Assembly: GCA_934045075.1 (NCBI GenBank)
Contig: OW203751.1
Span: forward strand, 1,499,822-1,563,821
Length of the DNA stretch: 64,000 nt
Source: Yponomeuta sedellus
Lineage: Eukaryota > Arthropoda > Insecta > Lepidoptera > Yponomeutidae
Direction: 5' to 3'
Under the pieces are notes generated by a model. That model was not told where the DNA came from. It searched no databases and saw only the letters and a list, made by a program, of their open reading frames with translations. The translations under genes were made by a program, and so were the position numbers. Shown here piece after piece: positions 50,202 to 60,892 of this stretch. Numbering within the stretch: position 1 is the stretch's first letter; the number at the start of each line of letters is the position of its first letter.

Positions 50202-50600
50202 AGTAGTTGTTTTCAAGTTAAAAGTGACAGGTTAAATTAAAAAAAAAAATGCGTTTTTTTTTTTTGTAATGTAATAATAACTTAATGATTTTGAGCAATG
50301 TGCCATAAAAAGGAGGATTTTTCGTTTCGATTTTGAGTTGCCTTGGTAATTTTTATTTTTATACAGTATTTTCTTTTCTTTTTTTTAGATTTTTTTTTTT
50401 CTCTTTTTTTTTAGATTTTATTCATACATGGAAAGGAGTCTTGTCTTGTAAATAGATAGGTTATATTTCAACGGTATCGTAATGTAATTGTATTTTAATG
50501 TTTATTTTTCCTTTATTTTTTATTTCATACACAATTATCGAACACCTGTGTAAGCTTAAGTATTTTATTTGAAGTATTTTATAAATTTATTAATAAATTT
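50202..50600 (+). other. 3' UTR of the scarface-like gene
   Basis: AT-rich sequence with poly-T runs follows the stop. The first clear AATAAA is at 50592-50597; another lies at 50787-50792. The transcript end is not determinable from sequence alone. Confidence 0.5.
50592..50597 (+). terminator. Candidate polyadenylation signal AATAAA
   Basis: First canonical hexamer after the TAG stop, 390 bases downstream, in AT-rich sequence. A second hexamer lies at 50787. Confidence 0.4.
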
Positions 50601-51160
50601 ATACATATGCGCATTATAGAACTATATTTAAGTAATCGAATAGCGTCCTACACAGCTAAAATATGCAAAATAATGTAATAAGTAAATTTTTTACATTAAA
50701 TTAGATTTTTGGCCATATTGGTTCACAATTTTGTAGAATTGTTCACATTTTTGTCATTAAACATACTCCAAGATGGTCGACTGTCTAATAAAATTGGATC
50801 TTAGAACGTAATTAATAAGTAAAATTAAATAAGTGGTTTTATAATAAAAAGATTGAACATCTTACGAAAATTAAGGTTCTTCTTTCAACGCCTACGTATC
50901 TGATTGCAGTTTCCATTTGTAATTATTATCTAAGCATAATTGTTTAAACTAAATAATTGATTGTTTAAAATGGAGATACATAATATTTACATACATAGTG
51001 GTTAGTGTTTTTATTTTTAAAATTGTTGTGTCCCGAGCGACCCCGCAAGTTTTAAGTCAATGTCAAATAACAACGTCAGAGTTAAAATGATTTTATTAAA
51101 TATTTTATTAATGATTTTATTATAAATTGCCTGACGACGACGACGATGAGTTTGACTGTC
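50601..51160. other. Intergenic stretch, unrecognised
   Basis: AT-rich; contains a second AATAAA (50787). No ORF. Confidence 0.4.
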
Positions 51161-51284
51161 CATTGACGAATCAGGTAAAGTGACGAGTTAGGGATGTTGA
51201 CAAGTTAAAGATTTTTAAGAAATTGACGAATCGGGAAAGTGACGTATTAAGGATAGCGACGAATCAGCGAAAGTGACAAGTAAT
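51161..51284. repeat. Degenerate tandem motif array
   Basis: TTGACGAATCAGGTAAAGTG, TTGACGAATCGGGAAAGTG and GCGACGAATCAGCGAAAGTG recur with intervening GACGAGTTAGGGAT-like sequence. Confidence 0.65.
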
Positions 51285-51295
51285 GCACTAACTCT

Positions 51296-51484
51296 ACTAG
51301 CTGACCCGACGAACATCGTACCACCTAACAGTCGCTTCTTTATTTTTTTTTTTTCTCTCCGTAAGAACCATCCTCGTACTTCAAGGAATATTCTAAAAAA
51401 AGAATTAGGTTATTATCGGTTCGGCTGCTTTCGAGATTTGCGCTTACCAACAGATTCAGCGATTCATTTTTATATTATAGATAG
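51296..51484 (+). repeat. Dispersed repeat (family L)
   Basis: ACTAGCTGACCCGACGAACA to TTTTTATATTATAGATAG, parallel to 15593-15780. Confidence 0.7.
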
Positions 51485-51670
51485 TGCACAACTGCGACTT
51501 AAGAGGTCCCCTGACGAGGCAATGATTAATGGAATAACCCACAATTTGTAACTATAATTTGCTTGAGGTAGGTATCTTAAATTATTAACGGTACTACTGC
51601 GAAATCACTTTTTTTTTAATTATTAGTAGTAGTTCCATCATCTGGGCTTCGACGCATGAATGGAACGACT

Positions 51671-52035
51671 CGTTATCAACCCTTGTATGTCCCCACTGCT
51701 GGGGCACGGGTCTCTTTCTGCATCGCAGGAAGGTTAGGCCATACTCCACCACGGGGGCCAAGTCCGGGTTGGCGGAGGATTGTAAGACAGTGGCGGGCCT
51801 TACTGTCAGAAGTTATCAAGCCGCCCATAAGGCCTCAGACATGGCTTAACGACTGCCATTATATGACAGCCGGCACCAACGGCTTAACGTGCCTTGCGAA
51901 GCACGGAAGCGCTCGGAAAAATGCCACTAGCAGTAGTCACGGGACGCTCACCCATCCCGTACCTGACCGCGCCTATTGTTGCTTAACCAAGTGATTGATT
52001 CCACTCTCTCGGTTCGCCTAGGCCACGAGCGCTTC
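51671..52035 (-). mobile_element. S1 SINE, intact with 12-bp target duplication
   Basis: 365 bp flanked by AATGGAACGACT at 51659-51670 and 52036-52047. Plus-strand ends CGTTATCAACCC and CACGAGCGCTTC. This copy defines the element's true termini and shows LINE-type target-primed insertion. Confidence 0.9.
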
Positions 52036-52059
52036 AATGGAACGACTGCGAAAAAAAAA

Positions 52060-52560
52060 TCGCAGTAGTTCCATCCGTTCCTTCCTCGTGGTCAAACTTA
52101 GTAGTCAAAATTATTTGACCACGAGGAATTTTAACAGTCTTCGCGGTCAAACTATCAAATTTATTAAAAAATTACACCCTGTGTCTTGAAGTAAAATTGT
52201 ACAGTTATCAAAAGTTTTGTTTAACGTTATTTATTTAAAAAGTAACCCACACCTATATCGCCATGTATAAATTCCATTTGACATTTATGAATTCATCTCG
52301 GAATATTAGTTCTAAAACAAAGTGGCATTTCCACAAACCTGACCTGACATTGGCAGAATCCTAGGGGGTGCCATAAAAAATAATTGAATTGAATTAATAT
52401 TTGTTCTTAGCGTCGAGGAGTTGATTGTACAATAAGACTACATCGTATACAGTATGTTTAAAGAGGTTATGTAGTTACGGTTTGACCACGAAGAATGTTA
52501 AAATTCTTCGTGGTCAAATCAGTGCTACTAAGTTAGACCACGAGGAAGGAAGGGATCCAT
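52060..52560. repeat. Foldback region with TTGACCACGAGGAA motifs
   Basis: TCCTCGTGGTCAAA / TTTGACCACGAGGA arms at 52084-52130 and a second hairpin at 52482-52520 (GACCACGAAGAATG / inverse). Confidence 0.6.
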
Positions 52561-52590
52561 CACGGAACAAGCCAGTGGTACTACTGCGAA

Positions 52591-52968
52591 TGATCGTACC
52601 AATATGATTATAGACGACACGATTCAAGGTTTGCCCTGCTCATGATTACAACTGAGAGTAACGGAATAAAAAACAAATTAAAGCCTTAGGGCCAGCTCCT
52701 ATATTCTTTCTTTATCATAAGATCGTTACTTAAGTATTTACTTAGTGGAATTCTCAATTCAACTTGTAAAACTGCATAGAAACTATTCACTATTTATTCA
52801 TTTTATGTATGATTTATTTTTGATAAGTAGTACTCTCAGATCATAGAATATGATCTAAGGTGGTAGGTACTATACCTATTTTCATTTCTAAACAAGGTCT
52901 CAAACGCTTATATTTCAGAATAATAATGCAATAATATTAGACACGAATCAACTATTGAAATGAAAACC
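52591..52968. other. Intergenic stretch, unrecognised
   Basis: AT-rich; nothing recognised. Confidence 0.4.
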
Positions 52969-53389
52969 TATTTAGAGGCTAAAAATTCCGCCCATGCCGG
53001 GATTCGAACCCGTGACCTCTGGCTATCCGTGCCAGCGCCCTTTCCAACTGAGCTAATGGGCGACTCACCGGCATCAGTGTAATACAGAAAATAGTGTAAA
53101 GAGGTTCGAAATTTCACTGATGCCGGTGAGTCGCCGGTAAAATTGTCCTTAGCACGGGTTAGTGCATTAAAAATAAAAATAGTATAATATTTAAAAACCT
53201 ATTTAGAGGCTAAAAATTTCACCCATGCCGGGATCCGTATGTACGGCTATCCGTATCCGTGGTACGGATAGCCAGAGGTTGCGGGTTCGAATCCCGGCAT
53301 GGGTGAAATTTTTAGCCTCTAAATAGGTTTTTAAATTTGTTCCTTAGCACGGGTTAGTGCATTAAAAATAAAAATAGTGTAATAGTATA
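52969..53389. repeat. TI repeat, inverted composite
   Basis: Antisense core (52969-53080), sense flank, second antisense start and sense end meeting at GTACGGCTATCCGTATCCGT. Confidence 0.72.
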
Positions 53390-53471
53390 ATATTGAAATG
53401 AAATTAAATCAATTTAATTTCAACAAATTTACATTCTGTCTGCTGAATGTTTAGGTGTTTTGTTTAGGTAA

Positions 53472-53663
53472 CCTGCCATAAGCCAAGTCAGAGGCCTTAA
53501 GGCGACTTGAAAACTACTGACAGTAAGGCCAGTCAATGAACTTGCAAGCCTCCACCAATCCGGACTTGGGCTCCGTGGTGGACTATGGCCCACACCTTCC
53601 TCAGGGAAGAGACCCGTGCCCTTGGCGGAGACATAATGGGTTCAAAATGACGATGATGATGAT
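53472..53663 (+). repeat. S2 SINE, 5'-truncated
   Basis: GCCATAAGCCAAGTCAGAGG to ATAATGGGTTCAAAATGACG and (ATG)n. Confidence 0.75.
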
Positions 53664-53679
53664 ACATAACATAACAAAA

Positions 53680-53870
53680 AACATGCCTGTATTTTGAAAA
53701 GGTAGGCAAAGGCGATTGTCATTAGCCACCATCCTCTCGCTTCATACAAGCCGGCTTCGGGTACACCTCCGCGCTTGAAATTGGCAATCTGTGGTGGGCA
53801 CGCGTGCTAATTAAGAACATCTCTCTCTCTCTCTCTCTCTCTGAGGAAAGGGCCGAGGCCCTGAGGTCAC
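53680..53870. repeat. LINE scrap and family F end with (CT)n
   Basis: 53680-53765 resembles the LINE at 10111; 53774-53866 is F (GTGGTGGGCACGCGTGCTAA) with a CT run at 53820-53842. Confidence 0.55.
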
Positions 53871-53914
53871 CCGCACCCGCAGGATAAAACATATTTCTAT
53901 AGTTCCTCTATTCG

Positions 53915-54180
53915 TCGCTAGATGGCGGTAAATGCATGTGCCGCCATCTATGAACATCAGGCAGAACTTTTTTAAAGGATAGGCCCTAAATTCATGAGTA
54001 GTGTTGCTATTTGACACAAGATGGCGGTAAAACAAAGTTTTCTTTCACTGCCACCTATTGAGGAGTAGCGGAACTTTTTACGTTGTAATCCGTGTGTGAA
54101 CGTAATAGTTTCGGTGGCCAATAAGAGATGGCGGTAATTATATTAGTAAGAAATCCTACCAATAGATGGCAGTAAAACCA
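53915..54180. promoter_or_regulatory. Degenerate ~105-bp array of GATGGCGG motifs upstream of gene 2
   Basis: TAGATGGCGGTAA or relatives at about 53919, 53941 (inverted), 54019, 54048 (inverted), 54126 and 54163, interleaved with GAACTTTTT motifs. The core resembles PHO/YY1 or CTCF-type sites; binding is inference. Confidence 0.45.
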
Positions 54181-54259
54181 GAAACTTTTACAATTGCCAG
54201 GTAGGTACAAGTACAAATAGGTAGTTGTAGGTACTTATTTACGTAGTAACCAAAGAGTA

Positions 54260-54268
54260 TTATATATA
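54260..54268 (+). promoter_or_regulatory. Candidate TATA box for gene 2
   Basis: TATATATAA, 87 bases upstream of the ATG at 54355. Confidence 0.35.
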
Positions 54269-54354
54269 ACCACATATAACCTCAAAATCCCCAGCGAATA
54301 TGTATACTTAGCAAAATGTCAACTAACTATTGAAAATAACACTGGAAAATAACA

Positions 54355-54587
54355 ATGGAGCAAAAGGAAAACGCGGAAAAGACAGACATCTCTACCGAGA
54401 GCTCAGGTGCTAGCTCCGGTGTCACTTATCAATCTGCCTTTTCTACTAGAACCAAAAAGAGTTCCAAGGAATCCCTTCCTGCTGTTACGAAGTGCACAAC
54501 AGATCAGGAGCACGCGAGATGCGGCTATAAAAGTGAAGTGGTTTGCACTGACCTTCCTTCAGGGTCTTTGACCGGTTCTATCACAAA
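54355..54587 (+). CDS. Gene 2 exon 1
   Basis: 233 nt from ATG to an AA|GTAAGT donor. Encodes MEQKENAEKTDISTESSG and a basic Ser-rich stretch with two Cys (KCTTDQEHARC). Confidence 0.7.
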
Positions 54588-57500
54588 GTAAGTGTGTATG
54601 TACCTTTAGTAGGTATTATCTACATAGTTTTACTGGCTAAAACTTCACTTTAGCCAGCGGACGGCCGGCCACAAGCGCAGAAGGGGTGCGGTAAAGACTT
54701 CATACAAAATTGTATTGAGACGGGGCGAACCCCATCACGGTCACGGACCATACAGAAAATGCGGGGCGAGGGGCTTGATTTCTGTACAACGTGTCGTCTC
54801 TTTTGCGCCTTTTCGTTTTTTTGTGTGGCTGGCTAATAAAATTTATTGTCTATTAATCAAATTGACGATGCAGGTAAGATAAAATTTATTTGTAAAACAT
54901 AGATAGGTAGGTACATGCCTATACATTAGTATAAGGTGTTATAAAACATAATTATTATTACAGCATGTTTTAACACTGAGGCAAACATGAGAATGGTCGA
55001 ACGAACACTGAATGAAAATGAAAGTAAATGATTGGACGTTAGGTTTATATTAACATAGGTAGGTAGTTATCTATTATTATTGTAGAATGTACTTCCAAAT
55101 ATTTAACTTTACGACGTAAAATATCACTACTTCAGGAATTGATTATTATATTATTTCTAATGCACTAACCCGTGCTAAGGACAATTTTAAAAACCTATTG
55201 AGACGTGTACGTAATACAGAGAATATTGTAAACAGGTTCGAAATTTTACTGATGCCGGTGAGTCGCCAATTAGCTCAGTTGGAAAGAGCGCTGGCACGGT
55301 TAGCCAGAGGTCGCGGGTTCGAATCCCGGCATGGGTGAAAATTGTAGTCCCTAAATAGATTTTTTAAGGAATTAATAATCTGATTTCGTCTTCATCAACA
55401 GTTTCCGCGACGAATTCGACCAGCTGACCTGCAAAATTAAGATCTTCGGGGAATCCCTGAACCTATGCAAGTGTATCTCGAACGACTTCCAGATAAGGCT
55501 CCAGGACATGGAGAACCGTCTGGAGAGGCTCGAAAGGCGCCAAAGGAATACACAGGTTCTCAGAACCGTTTTTCTTTTTAATACACATTTGAGATCTTAT
55601 CTGAGAATGCTGTTATGGTGTTGTTTGTATATGTCACCGGAAAATAACAAGATCCGCCATTTATAAATTTCCTAGGAAAATTATAAACTTTCGTAGGATT
55701 GTAAACGAGAGATATATTGTATTATACGCCCACATTTTCGCAAATTGATAAACTTACCAAATTCAAGCGTAAAATTATAAGTAAGCCTTAACGAAACGCC
55801 ACCTGCGCTCTGATTGGTTCAATAAGTCACGTGTTCCTGCTCCATCTAGAAATATCGTTGATGAACTGAAATTTACCACAGAGCTACGAAAGTTTTATAG
55901 TGGTCATGACCAAAATAGTTAGAAGTCGGTTAAAAAAGTCGTTAAAATTATGTAAGACTAAAATAAAGCAAAAGCTTTGAGACGTCGCAATGTTGCAAAC
56001 CGAAATTAGGTTCGAAGTTTCAGGATGGAGCGAAGCTCCATCCTAGAACTTCGGGTGTTAGGTTTTTTTTATATAAGAGGAAAAAAAATGGGTCCAGAAG
56101 AACAAAATCATTCATACAGCAAGATTTTGAGGTTAGGTTTACAGAAAATTCAATAATAATTTTCTCGAAAACTACGCATCTCCGGCAAGAATGGATTGCA
56201 GAGGGGGGGGGGGGGGGTCCCCATCGCTATTACATCGCTTATTATTTCTAAACTGTTACCTAAGAATATTCTATACTAGTTTGGCAAGTTTGATCGTACC
56301 TAAGTCTATGGACACAAGCATTGCCACTGTCGACATCAACCAATCAGAGAACAGTGTGTTACTTGCCGTATTTTATAAAAGCGTAAAATAAAAAGCTCTT
56401 CTGTGATTGGTCGAACTGTTTAGAATCTTACGAATGGATATCCGTTAGTTTATAAATTAACCACGAGACTTCGCAAATTGATAAATTTGCGAAAATGTGG
56501 GCGTAAAATAATAAAATTTATCTTTCGTTTACAATCCTACGAAAGTTTATAAATTTCCTAGGTAATTTATAAACTTGCGGATCTTGTTATCTTCCGGTGA
56601 CATATATACTTTTTTATTAAAAATTTATTACGTCCGTTCCGGAACACAGATGGCATATCCGGAAGTTAAGCGCACAGAACAAGTTTAGCGGACAGATTAG
56701 GATTGTTTTGTTCTGAGCACTTCTGAGGTTCTGATGGATTAGCACGGGATTAGGCTCAGAACAGATAAGGGTAGTATCTTTCATTCTGTGGTATAGTGAC
56801 AATGTGACAGCAATCAAGAATTTCGAACAATTATTGTTCTGAGGTTTTGAACGTAACGACAAAAAAAAGATAAGGAACTGATTATTGCCAGGTAGGCAAA
56901 ACTTTTCCTATTTTCAGGGATTATTTCTGGCGTTCATAGTAAATGAGTTTAAAAATCTTATATCTTTCAATGCGACAGTTCGGCAAAAAATTTCGGAACC
57001 GGAATTATAAATAATTGTTTATCGAAAATTCGGCTCATGTTTTGAAAGTATTTTAAAAGTTTTAAAAGGGCTTCGAGAAGGGTAACATCTCTATTTAGTC
57101 TGTGAAATACAGTCTCATTTGAGTTCTATGGAATCAGTACATAGAATATATTATTATATTATGAATGCATAAAACATTCGCATGAAAATCCTATCTTCAT
57201 TCTTGCACAAAAATAATATAATAAAAATATGCGTATGGAATGCATTTTTTTTATTTTTATGTGGTCTTGAAATCGAGAGACCCAAGTTCGATTCCCAGTC
57301 CGGGCATGTACCTATGACATGGTTTTCTAAGTTATACCTAGACGGTCTTAGGTTAGGTATAGGTCTACACTAATAATGAAGTTATAGTAGCAATGCCACT
57401 CGCTAGCTGTGAAGGAAAACCTCATGAGGAAACCTGAGTATCTGAGGTGTACAATCAGGGCTTGAAATTGCCAATCCGCGGTGGGCACGCGTAGTAATAA

Positions 57501-60500
57501 AGCCAATACTATATATCTCTCTGAGATAAGGCATGTGCCCTGGGACGTTTGACGGCCCCGGTGGCGTAGCGGTTTGGCACGCTGACTGTAAAACCGAAGG
57601 TCTCGGGTTTGATCCCCGGCCGGGTCAAACTAGGAAGCGAACTTTTCTATTTCGTCTCGGGTCTTGTATGGTATATATGTATTAATTGTATTAAATCTAT
57701 CGTCGATTTAGCACCTATAACACAAGTCATTTAGTTGTACTTAGTATAGGGCTAACGAGATCTGTGTAATATTAGTAACTGTTATCTAATCTGTGGTAAT
57801 ATGTCCATGAATATTTATTTATTTGCTACATAAAAAAACGTACTTTTTTTTCGTACTTTAGAACCTATTAAGTGAAAAACAATGCAAAGATGTTTTAATC
57901 ACAAGCGTACACGTATATTTACATCAGCGCAGTTAACCAATCCATAAAATTTAATATCGCTGATAATCGTATATTGACACCACCATATGATAGTAATCTT
58001 CATTCCAAAGAATGACGCGTTTTACAATAAGGGCTTACACACTATCTATAGAATGATAAAATTGCCTTGGTTACGCAACAGTCGGTTTAATGTATGCAAA
58101 AAGCATTGGCCAACACATGTTACAGTTTGTATTTTATACTTGATTGCGAATTATCAGTAGGTAATCAAATACAAACCTGCTACAGACTATCCGAATATTA
58201 TATGCAAACGAAACGGAAGTAAATAATAGTACCTAAGTCTGATAGATAGATAGAGAACACGTATTGTGTACATAGCCATGGAAATCAATGGTTTGCTGAA
58301 AGAAATCTCTTATATCGAGATGAGCTCGCCTTTGTGCACGTATTTCCTTTTGTTAACTTAATAGGTTACAGTTAAGTTTACAATCTTAATAATAACCTTA
58401 AACTTTCGCTGCTAAGATTTAAGCTGGCAAAGGTTAATTATGGGGTATTAATTGGTTTCATTCAACAATAATCCTTAAAGTTGTAATTAGCTTGCCAGAA
58501 ACGCGGTTCCAAAAATTTATAAAACACACTTTATGCCAAAAGCTCTTATGACAAACATAACGCACATGTGCGCCTTGGCGCCAACATTTTACATTTAAAA
58601 AAACTTTTCAATATTTATACAAAGTTTGGTTCTGTTTAATATTATTTTATGTATTACAGTATGAGAGTAGATAAAGTAGTGTATGGCACTGTACATAACT
58701 TGGTCTTATATATAACACTCGTGTGATACTCGCCTACGGCTCGTTTTTTTAAAACACACTCGTAAGAACCCTTATTATGCAACAGTATCATAAACTACTA
58801 TTTATATACTATTCTTAAAAAGTACATGTATACATTACACAAACTCACTCCTGTAACCCTGGAGGGGTAGACAGAAACCAAGGTTTGGCTTCATCAACAT
58901 TCACTTGCACTTAGACAAATTTTTATCTTACACTTCTCTGTTAAATTACCTATTGGTATATTTTTATAACAACTTTTAAAACTTATCTGTCGCGTAGCCT
59001 TGCTCTCTGCCTACTAGGCATACATTAATATATATTTTATCAATCCACTTACATTCTGATCATAAATAAAATATTCCACTGGCCAGTTGCTGATTGTGAG
59101 AAAACAAAGTTGTAAATTTACAATGTTACTCATAGTCGCGCTTAGTCAGTTCTCTCTACTATTGCTAGTTAGACCTAGACCTGTAATTTAGACTCATTAT
59201 TGGGTCTTTGTACGAAGCAAGCGCTGAGGTACGCTAACATCACAGACGCTAGGGTTTCCTCAAGATTTTTTCCGTCACAGTTAGCGATAACTTAGAAAAC
59301 CAAGTCATTCGTACATGCTGGGATTCGAACCCCCGATCCTCCGACTGAAAATCCAGCGTTCTACCGCTCCGCTATCACCGGTCTAACTCTCCACTATAAG
59401 CGAAGTTTAATCCAGCCATAAACTATAAAACCGGATTTTATCCAATGTTTGACCATGAACCAATATATCTTTCATACACGTCGCAGCCGATTAAAGCATT
59501 AATTTGTAATCATAATCGAAGCGAACTTTATGTCTACTTTAATGACTCCACTAAAATATCTTTCACTAGGCCAATGCCCTGTAATGAGTTGTTTGTAGGC
59601 CTCATTATGCAACGATGTTTAACTGAACCTCAAAGGCAGATTCCTTCGAGCCTCTGTGTCTACTGGATTTAGAAAAGTTACAATAATCTGTTATAAAAGA
59701 GTGTAAAGTTGGTTTTTAACCGCGCGTATGTTAATTCGGCACGATAGAGGTAGACGTAAATTGTTTTAATGATGTTTTGAATTCACATACTTAGTGCACA
59801 CGTGCATACAATGTTCTAAATTCAATTAAATTTACCCTCAAGCTGATAAAAACGGAAGACAGATGGTGGGACGATAAAGACCTCGGTGTCAATTCTAATT
59901 AGTTACACAAAACTTTTGTCATGACCACCGTGAAAAAATACCCCCGAATTCGTGAGATATTAGAGAATATTTAGCTAACTATCGTTAAAAACCTATTTAG
60001 AGGCTAAAAATTTCACCCATGCCGGGATTCGAACCCGCAACCTCTGGCTATCCGTACCAGCGCTCTACCAATTGAGCCAATGGGCGACTCACGGCATCAG
60101 TGAAATTTCGAACCTCTTTACAATATTCTCTGTATTACGTACAATTAATAATTTAATTAGTAATTTTTAGCCTCTAAATAGGTTTTTAAATTTGTTCCTT
60201 AGCACGGGTTAGTGCATTAAAAATAAAAATAGTGTAATAACTATCGTTATTCAGTTATTTAGTACTTGTAATAGTCGAATGTATAAAAATGTCGTGTCAC
60301 AGTGCTTGTTATCGATTTCCACCGAAACGGGTTCACCGATTTTTATTATAATATTTGTGTATATTTGGTGTATATTCGGTTATTGGACCTCTCAAGCTGT
60401 TTGCGATTTGGTTCGTTTGAATTTTTTTTTATCTATCCCTGTGCCAAATTTTATCCATTTCCATTCATACGCCGCAGGAATAAGGAACGAACATCCATCT

Positions 60501-60892
60501 AAGGATTATAATTATAACATTTCACATTTATATACCATTTATAAATGTATGGTCCATAACGCTCTATGTAAGAGAAGGCATAAAATATTCAATATTATGA
60601 ATCATTGCAACGAAGATGCAACCATGAAACTTTCTTTCCTTTTTTTGCCAAACTTTTAAATTAACATTAATATTGTAAAAGAGGTTTGACCCCTATCTAC
60701 TTTTTGGGCTTCCTTGCTCAAAGAGTACCACGGTGCTATTTGTCTTAGCTGTCAATTCACCCATCAGTGATACAGAAGTGTGCTTCAAATTTTCACCATA
60801 ATTTACTTTTCTTTATTCAGGCTGGAAGCAATTATCTGGAAATAATTCAAAAGAACAAGCGGCTGTCCCACAGAACTCGGCTAGATGTGAAA
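54355..60892 (+). CDS. Unrecognised small gene with coiled-coil segment (first three coding exons)
   Basis: Exons 54355-54587, 55402-55555 and 60821-60892 join in phase to give 153 codons, and the frame stays open at the last donor (GTGAGT), so the 3' end lies further on or outside the window. The ATG has a good context (ACAATGG) and in-frame TAA and TGA just upstream. Residues 1-77 are Ser/Thr/Lys-rich and likely disordered. Residues 79-130 hold FRDEFDQLTCKIKIFGESLN, CKCISNDF, then LQDMENRLERLERRQ, a heptad pattern fitting a coiled coil. The third exon adds NYLEIIQKNKRLSHRTRLD. No family is recognised and no function is assigned. Confidence 0.7.
54640..54850. other. GC-rich patch in gene 2 intron 1
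   Basis: TAGCCAGCGGACGGCCGGCC near the start and TGTGTGGCTGGCTAA at the end suggest partly inverted ends of a small element; not classified. Confidence 0.3.
55147..55364 (+). repeat. TI repeat before a splice acceptor
   Basis: tRNA-like core TTAGCTCAGTTGGAAAGAGC and GGTTCGAATCCC; short antisense-type start. Confidence 0.75.
55402..55555 (+). CDS. Gene 2 exon 2
   Basis: 154 nt after CATCAACAG; the first base completes Asn. Ends CACAG|GTTCTC. A TI repeat ends 37 bases before the acceptor. Confidence 0.75.
55628..56606. mobile_element. Non-autonomous DNA element with ~125-bp inverted ends
   Basis: TATATGTCACCGGAA at the left and its inverse at the right; arms (55628-55755, 56475-56606) share CCTAGG, TTTCGTAGGATTGTAAACGA and CGCCCACATTTTCGCAAAT. 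No transposase. A 21-bp palindrome GGATGGAGC/GAA/GCTCCATCC lies at 56022. Confidence 0.82.
56607..57253. other. Gene 2 intron 2, unrecognised stretch
   Basis: GTTCTGAG motifs recur between 56690 and 56850 but no family is recognised. Confidence 0.35.
57254..57548 (+). repeat. Family F retroposon, sense
   Basis: tRNA-like head (GAGACCCAAGTTCGATTCCC), middle CACTCGCTAGCTGTGAAGG, end CGCGGTGGGCACGCGTAG. Confidence 0.72.
57551..57826 (+). repeat. tRNA-derived SINE with (TTTA)n tail
   Basis: Head GGCGTAGCGGTTTGGCACGC, box B GGTTTGATCCCC; a ~30-base insertion lies before ATATGTCCATGAATA. Confidence 0.78.
57827..59215. other. Gene 2 intron 2, unique-looking stretch
   Basis: AT-rich, largely without repeats; a LINE scrap (CCTGGAGGGGTAGACAGA) at 58855-58920. 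No ORF of note. Confidence 0.4.
59216..59390 (-). repeat. Family F retroposon
   Basis: Antisense: GCGCTGAGGTACGC, TTAGCGATAACTTAG, and the tRNA-like head GGGATTCGAACCCCCGATC. Confidence 0.65.
59391..59986. other. Gene 2 intron 2, unrecognised stretch
   Basis: Nothing recognised. Confidence 0.4.
59987..60237 (-). repeat. TI repeat
   Basis: Antisense core (GATTCGAACCCGCAACCTCT), then a sense TI end (AGCCTCTAAATAGG) from 60167. Confidence 0.75.
60821..60892 (+). CDS. Gene 2 exon 3
   Basis: 72 nt (24 codons) between TCTTTATTCAG and GTGAGT, in phase 0 on both sides. Basic, helical-looking sequence continuing the coiled coil. Confidence 0.65.

Noticed and set aside
60279..60659. 126-codon ORF in gene 2 intron
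   Set aside because: Compositionally AT-driven, no domain, no splice or start context; directly after a TI repeat.
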